A DNA stretch of 11,994 nt from UBA1151 sp963579925 (GTDB lineage Bacteria; Chloroflexota; Dehalococcoidia; Lucifugimonadales; Lucifugimonadaceae), in NCBI GenBank assembly GCA_963579925.1, contig CAUZJA010000071.1, positions 1 through 11,994 on the forward strand, read 5' to 3'. How positions within the stretch are numbered: the stretch's first letter is position 1; each line of letters begins with the position of its first letter. Below the pieces are notes generated by a model. It was given only the letters and a program-made list of their open reading frames with translations, searched no databases and was not told the DNA's origin. Positions 1 to 6,199 of the stretch are shown piece after piece. The position numbers were made by a program, and so were the translations under genes.

Positions 1-2
1 AC

Positions 3-539
3 GTCTATCAGTGGCCTGCGGTGAAGATCCCAGTCAGCCTCTTCGAGACTCCGGCAGAAGTCGAGTTCCTGGGCGAGACTTTTCATGTGCCCAATCCACC
101 AGAGAAGTATTTCGAACTCAAGTACGGTCCGGACTGGCGCACACCAAAGCAGACAGGCTTCGAGAGCGAAGTACTGGCGCTAATGCCCGACGGCGAATTG
201 CCTCGCAAGGGCGGAATCGTTGGCAGACTGGCAGATATGCTGCCGTGGCGAAGCATTGGCGGCTTGCGTGTGCTGGATGAAAACGGACGGCCGATAGCGG
301 GCGCAGAGGTGGGCATCGCGCCCACGACGGTGCTGTCAGGCATCGAACGCTCCATCACGGACGCAAGTGGCTTCACGAAGTTCTTGCTGCCGGAAGAGGC
401 GCACTACGTCCTGGAGATCAAGTACGGCGAGCACGAAGAGGTTCTGTATCTGGAGACGCTGACGCCGCGGGTCAACTATATTTACAGAGCAGACTCGGAG
501 ACCAGCGACGGTAGATTCAGCGTGTTAGTCCCTGAGTAG
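3..539 (+). CDS. LicD-type phosphotransferase, C-terminal part, with extra C-terminal beta-sandwich domain (5' end outside window)
   Basis: The reading frame is open to the left edge, so about 178 residues of a longer protein are visible; an internal GTG at 21 is unlikely to be the true start. Residues about 1-45 resemble the C-terminal end of the LicD/fukutin family, which transfers phosphocholine or a similar phospho-group from a CDP-linked donor to glycans: note the VPNPPEKYFELKYGPDWRTP-like stretch, with the family's 'YG..W..P' ending. Residues about 85-170 look like a carboxypeptidase-regulatory-like beta-sandwich (GGLRVLDENGRPIAGAEV, then a T-D-x-S-G-F turn and an aromatic-rich strand). 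The linker between them contains LPRKGG and is not recognisable. The next gene is a cytidylyltransferase, which could make the CDP-activated donor. The LicD assignment rests on a short tail, so it is moderate; the beta-sandwich is clearer. The acceptor and the phospho-group are unknown. Confidence 0.6.
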   Translation, partial: VYQWPAVKIPVSLFETPAEVEFLGETFHVPNPPEKYFELKYGPDWRTPKQTGFESEVLALMPDGELPRKGGIVGRLADMLPWRSIGGLRVLDENGRPIAGAEVGIAPTTVLSGIERSITDASGFTKFLLPEEAHYVLEIKYGEHEEVLYLETLTPRVNYIYRADSETSDGRFSVLVPE

Positions 540-565
540 GGGCGCATGGCGTGCGCCCCTACTCA
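533..565. repeat. Perfect palindrome, 14-bp stem and 5-nt loop, spanning the stop codon of the LicD-like gene
   Basis: Left arm TGAGTAGGGGCGCA (533-546), loop TGGCG, right arm TGCGCCCCTACTCA (552-565), with no mismatch. The left arm contains the TAG stop (537-539) of the upstream gene. There is no T-run after it, so it is not a classical intrinsic terminator. The 'GTAGGGGC...GCCCCTAC' core has the look of a dispersed REP/MITE-like palindrome. The arm and loop together create an ATG at 546 that is unlikely to be a real start. Confidence 0.8.
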
Positions 566-622
566 TGACCCCGGCAGCTGCACATGGCTTGTGCCCATCC
601 CAATAACCCCCTTCGAACAATC

Positions 623-641
623 AAGGAGCCAAGACAAAATT
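623..641 (+). promoter_or_regulatory. Shine-Dalgarno AAGGAG with probable ATT start codon
   Basis: AAGGAG at 623-628 is a strong Shine-Dalgarno sequence. Ten nucleotides after it, at 639-641 and in the frame of the cytidylyltransferase, is ATT. The first beta-strand of the nucleotidyltransferase fold (RVYVD) begins with the very next codon. No ATG or TTG lies in frame at suitable spacing. The GTG at 651 is 22 nt from the Shine-Dalgarno and would cut off the strand; the GTG at 591 and the ATG at 546 lie upstream of the Shine-Dalgarno. Confidence 0.55.
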
Positions 642-1049
642 CGAGTTTATGTGGACATGGTTGCTGATCTATTTCACTTCGGTCATGTCAATTTCCTGAG
701 GCAGGCGAGCGAATTCGGCGATCACTTGATTGTAGGTATTCACGCCGATGAGACGGTCATGACCTACAAGCGCCGTCCGATCATGATGATGGATGAGCGC
801 ATGAAATCCGTTGCGGGCTGCCGGTACGTTGATGAGGTGCTGTCAGACGCTCCGCTGTCGATTCCGCGCTCGTGGATTGAAGAGCACAAAATAGACTTGA
901 TCCTTCACGGCGATGACTTCTCGCCGGAATTGGTAGACCTCTGCTACGCGGTGCCCAGAGAGATGGGTATCTTCAAGACGGTGAAGTACTCCGAGGGGAT
1001 TTCAACCACGGAAATAATCCGCAGGATCAAGGCCTCCGACGAAGATTAG
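639..1049 (+). CDS. CTP:phospho-alcohol cytidylyltransferase (ethanolamine-phosphate / glycerol-3-phosphate type)
   Basis: Predicted to transfer CMP from CTP to a phosphorylated small alcohol (phosphoethanolamine, phosphocholine or glycerol-3-phosphate), giving the CDP-linked donor used by LicD-type transferases or lipid synthesis; cytoplasmic. From the ATT start it has 136 residues, close to the roughly 130 of TagD-like enzymes. It shows the HxGH nucleotide-binding motif as HFGH (residues 13-16), the following helix VNFLRQASEFGDHLIVGIHADE, a central HGDD, and the C-terminal GISTTEIIRRI signature. The usual RTxG before ISTT reads YSEG, so the Arg of that motif is replaced. Overall the spacing looks most like the eukaryotic-type ethanolamine-phosphate enzyme. 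It lies about 100 bp after the LicD-like gene on the same strand, which supports a shared pathway. The longer frame back to the ATG at 546 runs through a palindrome and has no family-like sequence before RVYVD. The exact substrate cannot be told from sequence. Confidence 0.8.
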   Translation: MRVYVDMVADLFHFGHVNFLRQASEFGDHLIVGIHADETVMTYKRRPIMMMDERMKSVAGCRYVDEVLSDAPLSIPRSWIEEHKIDLILHGDDFSPELVDLCYAVPREMGIFKTVKYSEGISTTEIIRRIKASDED

Positions 1050-1123
1050 TGCCTGCCGCACGGGCACTGAGCGCAAGGCGCTGGGGGCAGGGAGGCGCGC
1101 ATGCGATGTGTCACTACGAGTAG

Positions 1124-1158
1124 GTGACGCGGCGTCCCAATATTTGATCGCCGCGCAC
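1124..1158. repeat. Hairpin with 10-bp bulged stem
   Basis: GTG(A)CGCGGCG at 1124-1134 pairs with CGCCGCGCAC at 1149-1158. The stem has one bulged A at 1127 and an AT-rich 14-nt loop. No poly-T follows on either strand, so its role as a terminator is doubtful. Confidence 0.55.
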
Positions 1159-1190
1159 GTAACATGACGAGCGCACGCTGACCGGCTGAC

Positions 1191-1299
1191 CCCGGTAACT
1201 GTGGGGCTTGCCCCACGATGGCACCATGTACCGATAGCGGTTTGATTTGACGCAGTGTTATGACCACCGTGGGGCCGGGCAAGCCCGGCGGCTACCGGG
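1191..1299. repeat. MITE-like element with imperfect terminal inverted repeats
   Basis: The left end (1191 onward) begins CCCGGTAACTGTGGGGCTTG and the reverse complement of the right end (1299 backward) begins CCCGGTAGCCGCCGGGCTTG. The arms share CCCGGTA, then four mismatches in the next six bases, then a common GGGCTTGCCC, a 5-nt gap, and ACGATGG/ACGGTGG. Each arm also folds on itself (GTGGGG-CTTG-CCCCAC at 1201-1216; GCCGGG-CAAG-CCCGGC at 1274-1289). The roughly 30-bp centre is unrelated sequence. No clear target-site duplication was found. Its size and structure fit a non-autonomous miniature element or a repeated palindromic unit. Confidence 0.55.
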
Positions 1300-1321
1300 A
1301 ATCGCTCCGACGCAATCTCCG

Positions 1322-2368
1322 CTACGCCTTCTCCACCTTGATCACGCTCGCTGCGTCATTCGGCCCGTCCACCACGATGTTCCGCAGCGGCCTGCTGAAG
1401 CCTTCCGCTGAGATCGTTATCTCGTCGCCAGCCTGGAACTTCCAGTCACGCGTGGCGAAGCTCAACTGGCTCGTGCCGAAGTAGTGCAGGTGCACATCTC
1501 CCGGTTGGCGGTGCTGTGGGTACTTGAAGTGATGATCCTCGCAGTTGGCTAGCGAGTGCGACATGTAGTTCTCGCCGGAGTACAGCGTCCCACTTTCGTA
1601 GATGGGTTTGCCGTCACGGGTGATGGAGCACTCCAGCTTCAACTCATCGAACGCGAAATCGGTAACCAGCTCAGGCCCTGCTGAGCAGTAGCGCAGCTTT
1701 GACGGTGCCAGATACAGGTAGTTGATCCGCTCCGTTTCGTGGTCCGACCACTCGTTGCCGAGCGCGAATCCGAGCCTGCGCGGCACGCCGTGGCGGTCGA
1801 TGATGTAACAACCGGCCAACTCTGGCTCTTCGCCGCCATCGAGCGCAAATCCGGGCTTCTCCAGCCCCTCGCCCGGGCCCATCAGCGACGTGCCATTACC
1901 CTTGTAGAACCACTCTGGTGACGTGCCGCGAGTGCCTGATGCTGGGCTTCCGCCATCCAGGCCCATTTGGAACATCTTCGCGGAGTCGGTGGTCGGCTCT
2001 TCTGATGGCTCGTCATCGCCATCCGAGTGCATCTGGTCCCGAGACTCCATGCTGCCCGTGTGGGTAAGGCCGGTGCCGGATATCAGCACCTTGTGTGGAT
2101 CTTCGTGATCGAGCGGCGCGTGCAGGAACGGTACTGTGCCGCCAATCGGTGCCTCGTACATGGCACCGTAATCGAGGCGGGTCGATGATGCAGACGCTGC
2201 CTTCTCAAGAATCTCCTCGAATCCAACACCGGCGTCCTGCGCAGCATCGAACGCTGCGTAAACGCTGGTCAGCTCGGGACTCGATGCAGTGACGTCAATG
2301 ACTTCGTTGCCATCCACAACACCAACTCGTCGGCCGACGCCGGGAATTTCAAACTGGACTATTCGCAT
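1322..2368 (-). CDS. AraD1/GguC-family protein (fumarylacetoacetase fold)
   Basis: A 348-residue protein of the fumarylacetoacetate-hydrolase superfamily, closest by eye to the AraD1/GguC group, whose members are linked with sugar-acid breakdown (2-keto-3-deoxy-acid dehydratase-type chemistry); cytoplasmic. The strongest match is the block LGFALGNEWSDHETERINYL followed by YLAPSKLRYCSAGPEL (about residues 199-234). Likely metal ligands of the fold are E181 and E183 (EPEL) and D209 (NEWSD). The C-terminal GDEITISAEG block is also typical. ATG at 2368 is preceded by GGAGG 12 nt upstream. That Shine-Dalgarno overlaps the last codons and stop of the ceramidase-like gene, which ends 9 bp upstream, so the two genes are probably co-transcribed and translationally coupled. 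The reaction is uncertain because many members of this superfamily are mis-annotated. Confidence 0.8.
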   Translation of the reverse strand: MRIVQFEIPGVGRRVGVVDGNEVIDVTASSPELTSVYAAFDAAQDAGVGFEEILEKAASASSTRLDYGAMYEAPIGGTVPFLHAPLDHEDPHKVLISGTGLTHTGSMESRDQMHSDGDDEPSEEPTTDSAKMFQMGLDGGSPASGTRGTSPEWFYKGNGTSLMGPGEGLEKPGFALDGGEEPELAGCYIIDRHGVPRRLGFALGNEWSDHETERINYLYLAPSKLRYCSAGPELVTDFAFDELKLECSITRDGKPIYESGTLYSGENYMSHSLANCEDHHFKYPQHRQPGDVHLHYFGTSQLSFATRDWKFQAGDEITISAEGFSRPLRNIVVDGPNDAASVIKVEKA

Positions 2369-2377
2369 GGTGTTTCG

Positions 2378-3754
2378 TTACCTCCACATCGCATTTACTG
2401 CTTCGACGCAGGCTTCAATCGTATCTTCCGCCGCTCCGGCTGCGTATGGGGTGGTGTTCACCTCGTAGCCGCCGAACTCGTAGGCATCGGCCATGGGCAT
2501 GTAGCCCTGGTAGCCGTTTGAGTAGCCGGAGAAGAGCGTCTGGGAAGCGTGAGAGCGATCTTTGACGGCTGCACCGATCTCCGCGAACGCCTCGATTGGC
2601 GTGCCAACCAGGGCCGCCGCGCCAATGCGGATCGCCTGAATGCGCATGTTCACGGCACCGGTCTCGCCAATGCGGGCGCTGGAGAGGGTGATTCCGGCTC
2701 GTTTGGCGTTCTTGACGGCCTCTTTGATAGCTGCATCGTCGCCAGTTTTACGCACCTCGTGAAGCTTTGTCTCAAGCGCGTCGTAGTCGGCTTGCGCTTC
2801 GGCGACTGGCACCATGTCGCTTGCCGGCAGCTCAACGAAATGATTCACGATACGAAGCGTGTCGTCCGGCTCGCCCGTAGGCTCATCCTCGTACATGCCA
2901 AGGTCAGCGCCTGATGCTAAAACCTCGACCAGCCGCTCTTTGCGCGGGACGGGGTCGATTTCTAGTCGAACCTTTGCTGCTTCCAGTCCAAGGCGAGTGC
3001 CGAGCCACTCCGCAACTTCCACCTCGCCAATGAACCCATGCGTCGGGCCGCAGTTGCCTGCCGCACCCTGAAGGAACAGACACAGCCCGGGGACGTGCTG
3101 CTCAACTACTTTGCGGACGTAGCCCGGGTAGTCAGGAGATAGGAGTTTGTTGGCCGGCCCAAGGATCGTTGGGTGGCAGGTGTAGTTAACGACGGTTGCG
3201 ATGGGCTTGCCATCCACGCCGTCGATGCCGATCACGCCAACTTCGCGGTCGACGAAACCTTCCCAGTTGCGACCGGTAAAGAGTTCGCCGTTTGGCAGGG
3301 CAGGGCGGCGGTTCACGTTGATCGCACACTCGCCACGTCCCACGCCAACGTGAGCAGGCTTCGCCGCCCACTTGGCTGATGCAACGGCTTCGGTCACCCG
3401 GCCAGCCAGCGAGTTTTCATACGGCTCAATAAGCTCTTTGCCCTCTTCCAGCCAACTGCCAAGGCCGATTGGCCCGGAGTGGGTGTGAGTGGCTGTCAGC
3501 CTCAGGTTGTCGGGGTCAATGCCAGTGCTGGCCTGAACGGCCTCACGGATCTCGGTATCAATCTGGAAAGTGAGAATCCCCATATCCAGATCTACGATTG
3601 CGATCTCAAGATCACCGTCAGTCACATAAAGCGCCGTAGCGTAGAACGGCATGTCCACGCCCTCAGCCCGCTCATGCGTAGCAGCACCCCAACCCCCATG
3701 TGCAATCCCCACCGGTGGCGTAATGTCACTCCGTCCAACACCTGCGTTCAACAT
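2378..3754 (-). CDS. Neutral/alkaline ceramidase N-terminal-domain protein (metal-dependent hydrolase-like)
   Basis: A 458-residue protein matching the neutral/alkaline non-lysosomal ceramidase N-terminal domain. It opens with AGVGRSDITPPVG (residues 4-16). It has the THTHSGP zinc motif (H90, H92 at residues 89-95), NYTCHPT (H194) and a GYSNGYQGYMPMADAYEFGG block near the C-terminus, where the family has its Glu/Tyr metal-site region. No signal peptide is seen, and it is much shorter than the roughly 650-750-residue secreted ceramidases because the C-terminal immunoglobulin-like domain is absent. The segment aligned with the catalytic 'GDVSPN' serine of Pseudomonas ceramidase reads GAAGNCGP, so a true ceramidase activity is doubtful. 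ATG at 3754 has AAAGGAAC upstream. It is the first gene of a pair with the AraD1-like gene, which suggests breakdown of a sugar- or amide-type compound rather than sphingolipid. The family call is firm; the substrate is unknown. Confidence 0.8.
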   Translation of the reverse strand: MLNAGVGRSDITPPVGIAHGGWGAATHERAEGVDMPFYATALYVTDGDLEIAIVDLDMGILTFQIDTEIREAVQASTGIDPDNLRLTATHTHSGPIGLGSWLEEGKELIEPYENSLAGRVTEAVASAKWAAKPAHVGVGRGECAINVNRRPALPNGELFTGRNWEGFVDREVGVIGIDGVDGKPIATVVNYTCHPTILGPANKLLSPDYPGYVRKVVEQHVPGLCLFLQGAAGNCGPTHGFIGEVEVAEWLGTRLGLEAAKVRLEIDPVPRKERLVEVLASGADLGMYEDEPTGEPDDTLRIVNHFVELPASDMVPVAEAQADYDALETKLHEVRKTGDDAAIKEAVKNAKRAGITLSSARIGETGAVNMRIQAIRIGAAALVGTPIEAFAEIGAAVKDRSHASQTLFSGYSNGYQGYMPMADAYEFGGYEVNTTPYAAGAAEDTIEACVEAVNAMWR

Positions 3755-3884
3755 CTGTTTTTGTTCCTTTGATCTAACAATAAGGGTGCTAAGGAGGCAT
3801 ACGGTAACACCCGTGAGAGGCCAATCGAATGCTCTAACGAAGCAATTCGCTCTAGCGTGTTCGTATGCAAATAGCCGAAACTAG

Positions 3885-4847
3885 ATGTTCTCAAGCCTCT
3901 TCTGGTTTCTAGGTTCTGATATAAGGGCAGGAATTTTGCGGAACTTTCTCTCCGTCACGGATTTGAGTCCGGACGAAATCACTTCTGTGGTTGATCGCGC
4001 CAGTGCGTTCAAGCAGGGTGCGCCATCTGATGCCCTGGCGGGCAAGGTTGGCGTGATGATTTTTGACAAGCCGTCCTTGCGTACCAAGCTGAGTTTCGAT
4101 GTAGGTATTGGACGACTTGGCGGTCGTGGGATCTACTTCTCGCAGGAGGAGACCGGCATCGACACACGTGAGACCGCTGAAGATGTTGCCCGCGTGGCAT
4201 CTCGCATGGCCGATTTCATCGTGATCCGTACGTTTGAGCATTCCATTGTTGAGCGGTTCATCGACGTATCTACCGTGCCGGTCATCAACGCTCTCACAGA
4301 CGGGGAGCACCCCTGCCAGGCTCTGGCCGATCTGCAGACCATCAAGGAGGCCAAGGGCTCGTTCCAGGGCTTCAAGACGGCGTACGTTGGCGATGGCAAC
4401 AACGTTGCCGCAAGCCTTGCGCTCGCAGTCGCTTCAGTAGGCGGTGCACTGACGATAGGTTCGCCAGAGGGATATCAGCTTCCAGATGACATCCTGCGAA
4501 AGGCGCAGTCGATCGCGTCTGACACCGGCGGATCCATCGAACAGATCACCTCGCCGGAAGAGGCCGTGAGCGATGCCTCGATCGTCTATACAGACGTCTG
4601 GACCAGCATGGGTCAAGAGGCAGAGTCGCGGGTTCGCAAGAAAGACTTCGCTGGATTTCAGGTGAACCCACAACTGCTTGAAAATGCGGCTCCGGAGGTC
4701 AAGGTCATGCATGATCTACCTGCGCATCCCGGGGAAGAGGTATCTATTGGCTTGCTGGATGAGCCACGTTCAATAGTGTTCGATCAAGCCGAAAATCGTC
4801 TACACGCCCAGATGGGCCTCATGGACTTCTTGCTAACCGATAGGTAG
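3885..4847 (+). CDS. argF: Ornithine carbamoyltransferase
   Basis: Joins carbamoyl phosphate and ornithine to give citrulline in arginine synthesis; cytoplasmic, normally a trimer. Numbering from the ATG at 3885: the carbamoyl-phosphate loop is SLRT (64-67; many enzymes have STRT), HPCQ is at 142-145, the dinucleotide-fold-like strand AYVGDGNNVA at about 167-176, and DVWTSMG at 237-243, the ornithine-binding aspartate and SMG loop. The usual HCLP motif reads HDLP (276-279), followed by AHPGEEV, so the ornithine-contacting Cys is Asp here. The start is uncertain. Family members begin at about 'RNFLSVTDLS', which points to TTG at 3936 (303 residues) behind AAGG at 3923; the ATG at 3885 gives a hydrophobic 17-residue extension with no clear Shine-Dalgarno. 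First gene of a four-gene operon and divergent from the ceramidase-like gene. An acetyl- or succinyl-ornithine carbamoyltransferase is less likely given the SMG loop. Confidence 0.88.
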   Translation: MFSSLFWFLGSDIRAGILRNFLSVTDLSPDEITSVVDRASAFKQGAPSDALAGKVGVMIFDKPSLRTKLSFDVGIGRLGGRGIYFSQEETGIDTRETAEDVARVASRMADFIVIRTFEHSIVERFIDVSTVPVINALTDGEHPCQALADLQTIKEAKGSFQGFKTAYVGDGNNVAASLALAVASVGGALTIGSPEGYQLPDDILRKAQSIASDTGGSIEQITSPEEAVSDASIVYTDVWTSMGQEAESRVRKKDFAGFQVNPQLLENAAPEVKVMHDLPAHPGEEVSIGLLDEPRSIVFDQAENRLHAQMGLMDFLLTDR

Positions 4848-4852
4848 CCAAT

Positions 4853-6199
4853 ATGCCACTTCCAATCATCACAGTAGTCGGGCGCCCAAACGTTGGGAAG
4901 TCCACGCTATTTAACCGCCTCGTGGGCGAGAGAATAGCGATTGTCAGCGACGTAGCTGGGACGACACGCGATAGGGTTTCCGGAGACGCGCGCTGGCACG
5001 ATGAGCGATTTCTTCTGGTCGATACCGCCGGTATCGAACCAGAAGATGAAATTGATCCGCAGTCGGTGTCGGGACTGGGGGCAACTGAGACATTGCTCTC
5101 AGAAGTTCAAGCACAGACATCAACGGCTCTGGAAGATGCCGATGTGCTGATATTCATGGTGGACGCCTCGCAAGGCGTGACACCAAAAGATATCGAAGCT
5201 GCCGACATGGTTCGTCGGTCAGGCAAACCGGTCATCCTGGCGGCTAACAAGGCCGACAACTACGAACGCGAGATGACCGTTCATGAGTTCTACGAGTTGG
5301 GCCTTGGCGACCCAATTCCATTCAGTGCCTACCATGACATCAACATGTCAGGGCTCATGGAGGCGGTTCTTGGGCCGCTGGATACTGGTGATGAAGATGT
5401 TGCACACGACGGCATCAGAGTCTCGATAGTCGGACGCCCAAACGTCGGCAAGTCGGCCATGCTGAACGCAATCACCGGCGAAGAACGTGCCATCGTCAGT
5501 AGTGTCGCCGGAACCACGCGGGACTCTGTCGATACAGAGCACACATACAAAGATAGTGACATCACGCTGATTGATACGGCAGGCCTGCGAAGGCGCGGCA
5601 AAGCTGGAATCGGCATCGAGAAGTACAGCGTGCTCCGAACGATGCGGGCGATTGAGCGCTCGCACGTGGCTATGCTGTTGCTTGATGCAACGGAAGTGGT
5701 CACAGCGCAGGATACGCACGTGGCTGGCCTCATGGAGGATGCTGCACGTGGCGCAGTGATCGTCGTGAACAAGTGGGATCTTGCGGTTGAAGCAGAGCTT
5801 GAGCGCGAGAAAGTGGAACAAGATATTCGCGGTCGCTTGCAGTTCCTGGAAGGCGCTCCAATTGTCTTCACCACAGCCATCTCACGAAAGGGCGTGAACC
5901 GCATGTTGGATGCGGTGCTGCAGGTATATGAGAACTGGACCCGCGTGGTGAATCAGGGCGATCTACAACGCATGCTTTTGGACGCGCTGGCAGAGCACCC
6001 CATCCCCACCGGCGGCAAAGATGACGTGCGCATGAAGTCGATCATCCAGACCAAGGCGGCACCACCGAGTTTCGTGTTGAAGGTGAACCAGCCCAAGAAG
6101 ATACACTTCAGCTACAAGAGATACCTGGAAAATCGAATCCGCAAGGAGTTCCATTTTGAAGGTAGTCCGTTGAGGCTCCACTTCCGAACGAACGTATGA
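4853..6199 (+). CDS. der: GTPase Der (EngA), 50S ribosome assembly
   Basis: An essential tandem GTPase that acts in maturation of the large ribosomal subunit. It has 448 residues, typical for the family. The two G domains are plain: GRPNVGKS at 10-17 and 194-201, DTAG at 57-60 and 241-244, NKAD at 132-135 and NKWD at 306-309, each with a TTRD switch-I motif. The C-terminal KH-like domain ends in the characteristic ENRIRKEFHFEGSPLRLHFR. The first G domain has about ten or more extra residues after switch II (about 65-85, rich in Ser, Gly and Thr) compared with E. coli Der. It starts 5 bp after argF, and its stop overlaps the plsY start as ATGA, so it is within a transcript shared with its neighbours. 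Confidence 0.97.
   Translation: MPLPIITVVGRPNVGKSTLFNRLVGERIAIVSDVAGTTRDRVSGDARWHDERFLLVDTAGIEPEDEIDPQSVSGLGATETLLSEVQAQTSTALEDADVLIFMVDASQGVTPKDIEAADMVRRSGKPVILAANKADNYEREMTVHEFYELGLGDPIPFSAYHDINMSGLMEAVLGPLDTGDEDVAHDGIRVSIVGRPNVGKSAMLNAITGEERAIVSSVAGTTRDSVDTEHTYKDSDITLIDTAGLRRRGKAGIGIEKYSVLRTMRAIERSHVAMLLLDATEVVTAQDTHVAGLMEDAARGAVIVVNKWDLAVEAELEREKVEQDIRGRLQFLEGAPIVFTTAISRKGVNRMLDAVLQVYENWTRVVNQGDLQRMLLDALAEHPIPTGGKDDVRMKSIIQTKAAPPSFVLKVNQPKKIHFSYKRYLENRIRKEFHFEGSPLRLHFRTNV

Larger units (their letters stand above)
1050..1321. other. Non-coding gap between convergent genes, dense in hairpins
   Basis: No convincing gene was found on either strand. From left to right it holds a weak hairpin on the cytidylyltransferase stop (AGTGCC 1048-1053 / GGCACT 1063-1068), a small AGCGC-AAG-GCGCT hairpin near 1069-1081, a larger bulged hairpin at 1124-1158, and a MITE-like element at 1191-1299. 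Both flanking genes end here, so the hairpins may serve as two-way transcript ends, although no T-runs are seen. Confidence 0.6.

Noticed and set aside
546..638. N-terminal extension of the cytidylyltransferase from ATG 546
   Set aside because: The ATG lies inside a perfect palindrome, has no Shine-Dalgarno, and the 31 extra residues show no family similarity; AAGGAG with ATT at 639 fits better.
3865..3912. 15-codon upstream frame (ATG 3865, stop 3910-3912) before argF as an arginine attenuator leader peptide
   Set aside because: Only one Arg codon, no Shine-Dalgarno, and no alternative hairpins follow.
3917..3925. Extended -10 promoter TGATATAAG upstream of argF
   Set aside because: It would start transcription at about 3932, after the AAGG Shine-Dalgarno and the ATG at 3885, so it conflicts with both candidate translation starts; no -35 is present.
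5329..5904. 191-codon minus-strand frame inside der
   Set aside because: Ser/Arg-rich composition typical of an antisense shadow of a strongly coding gene; der is certain.
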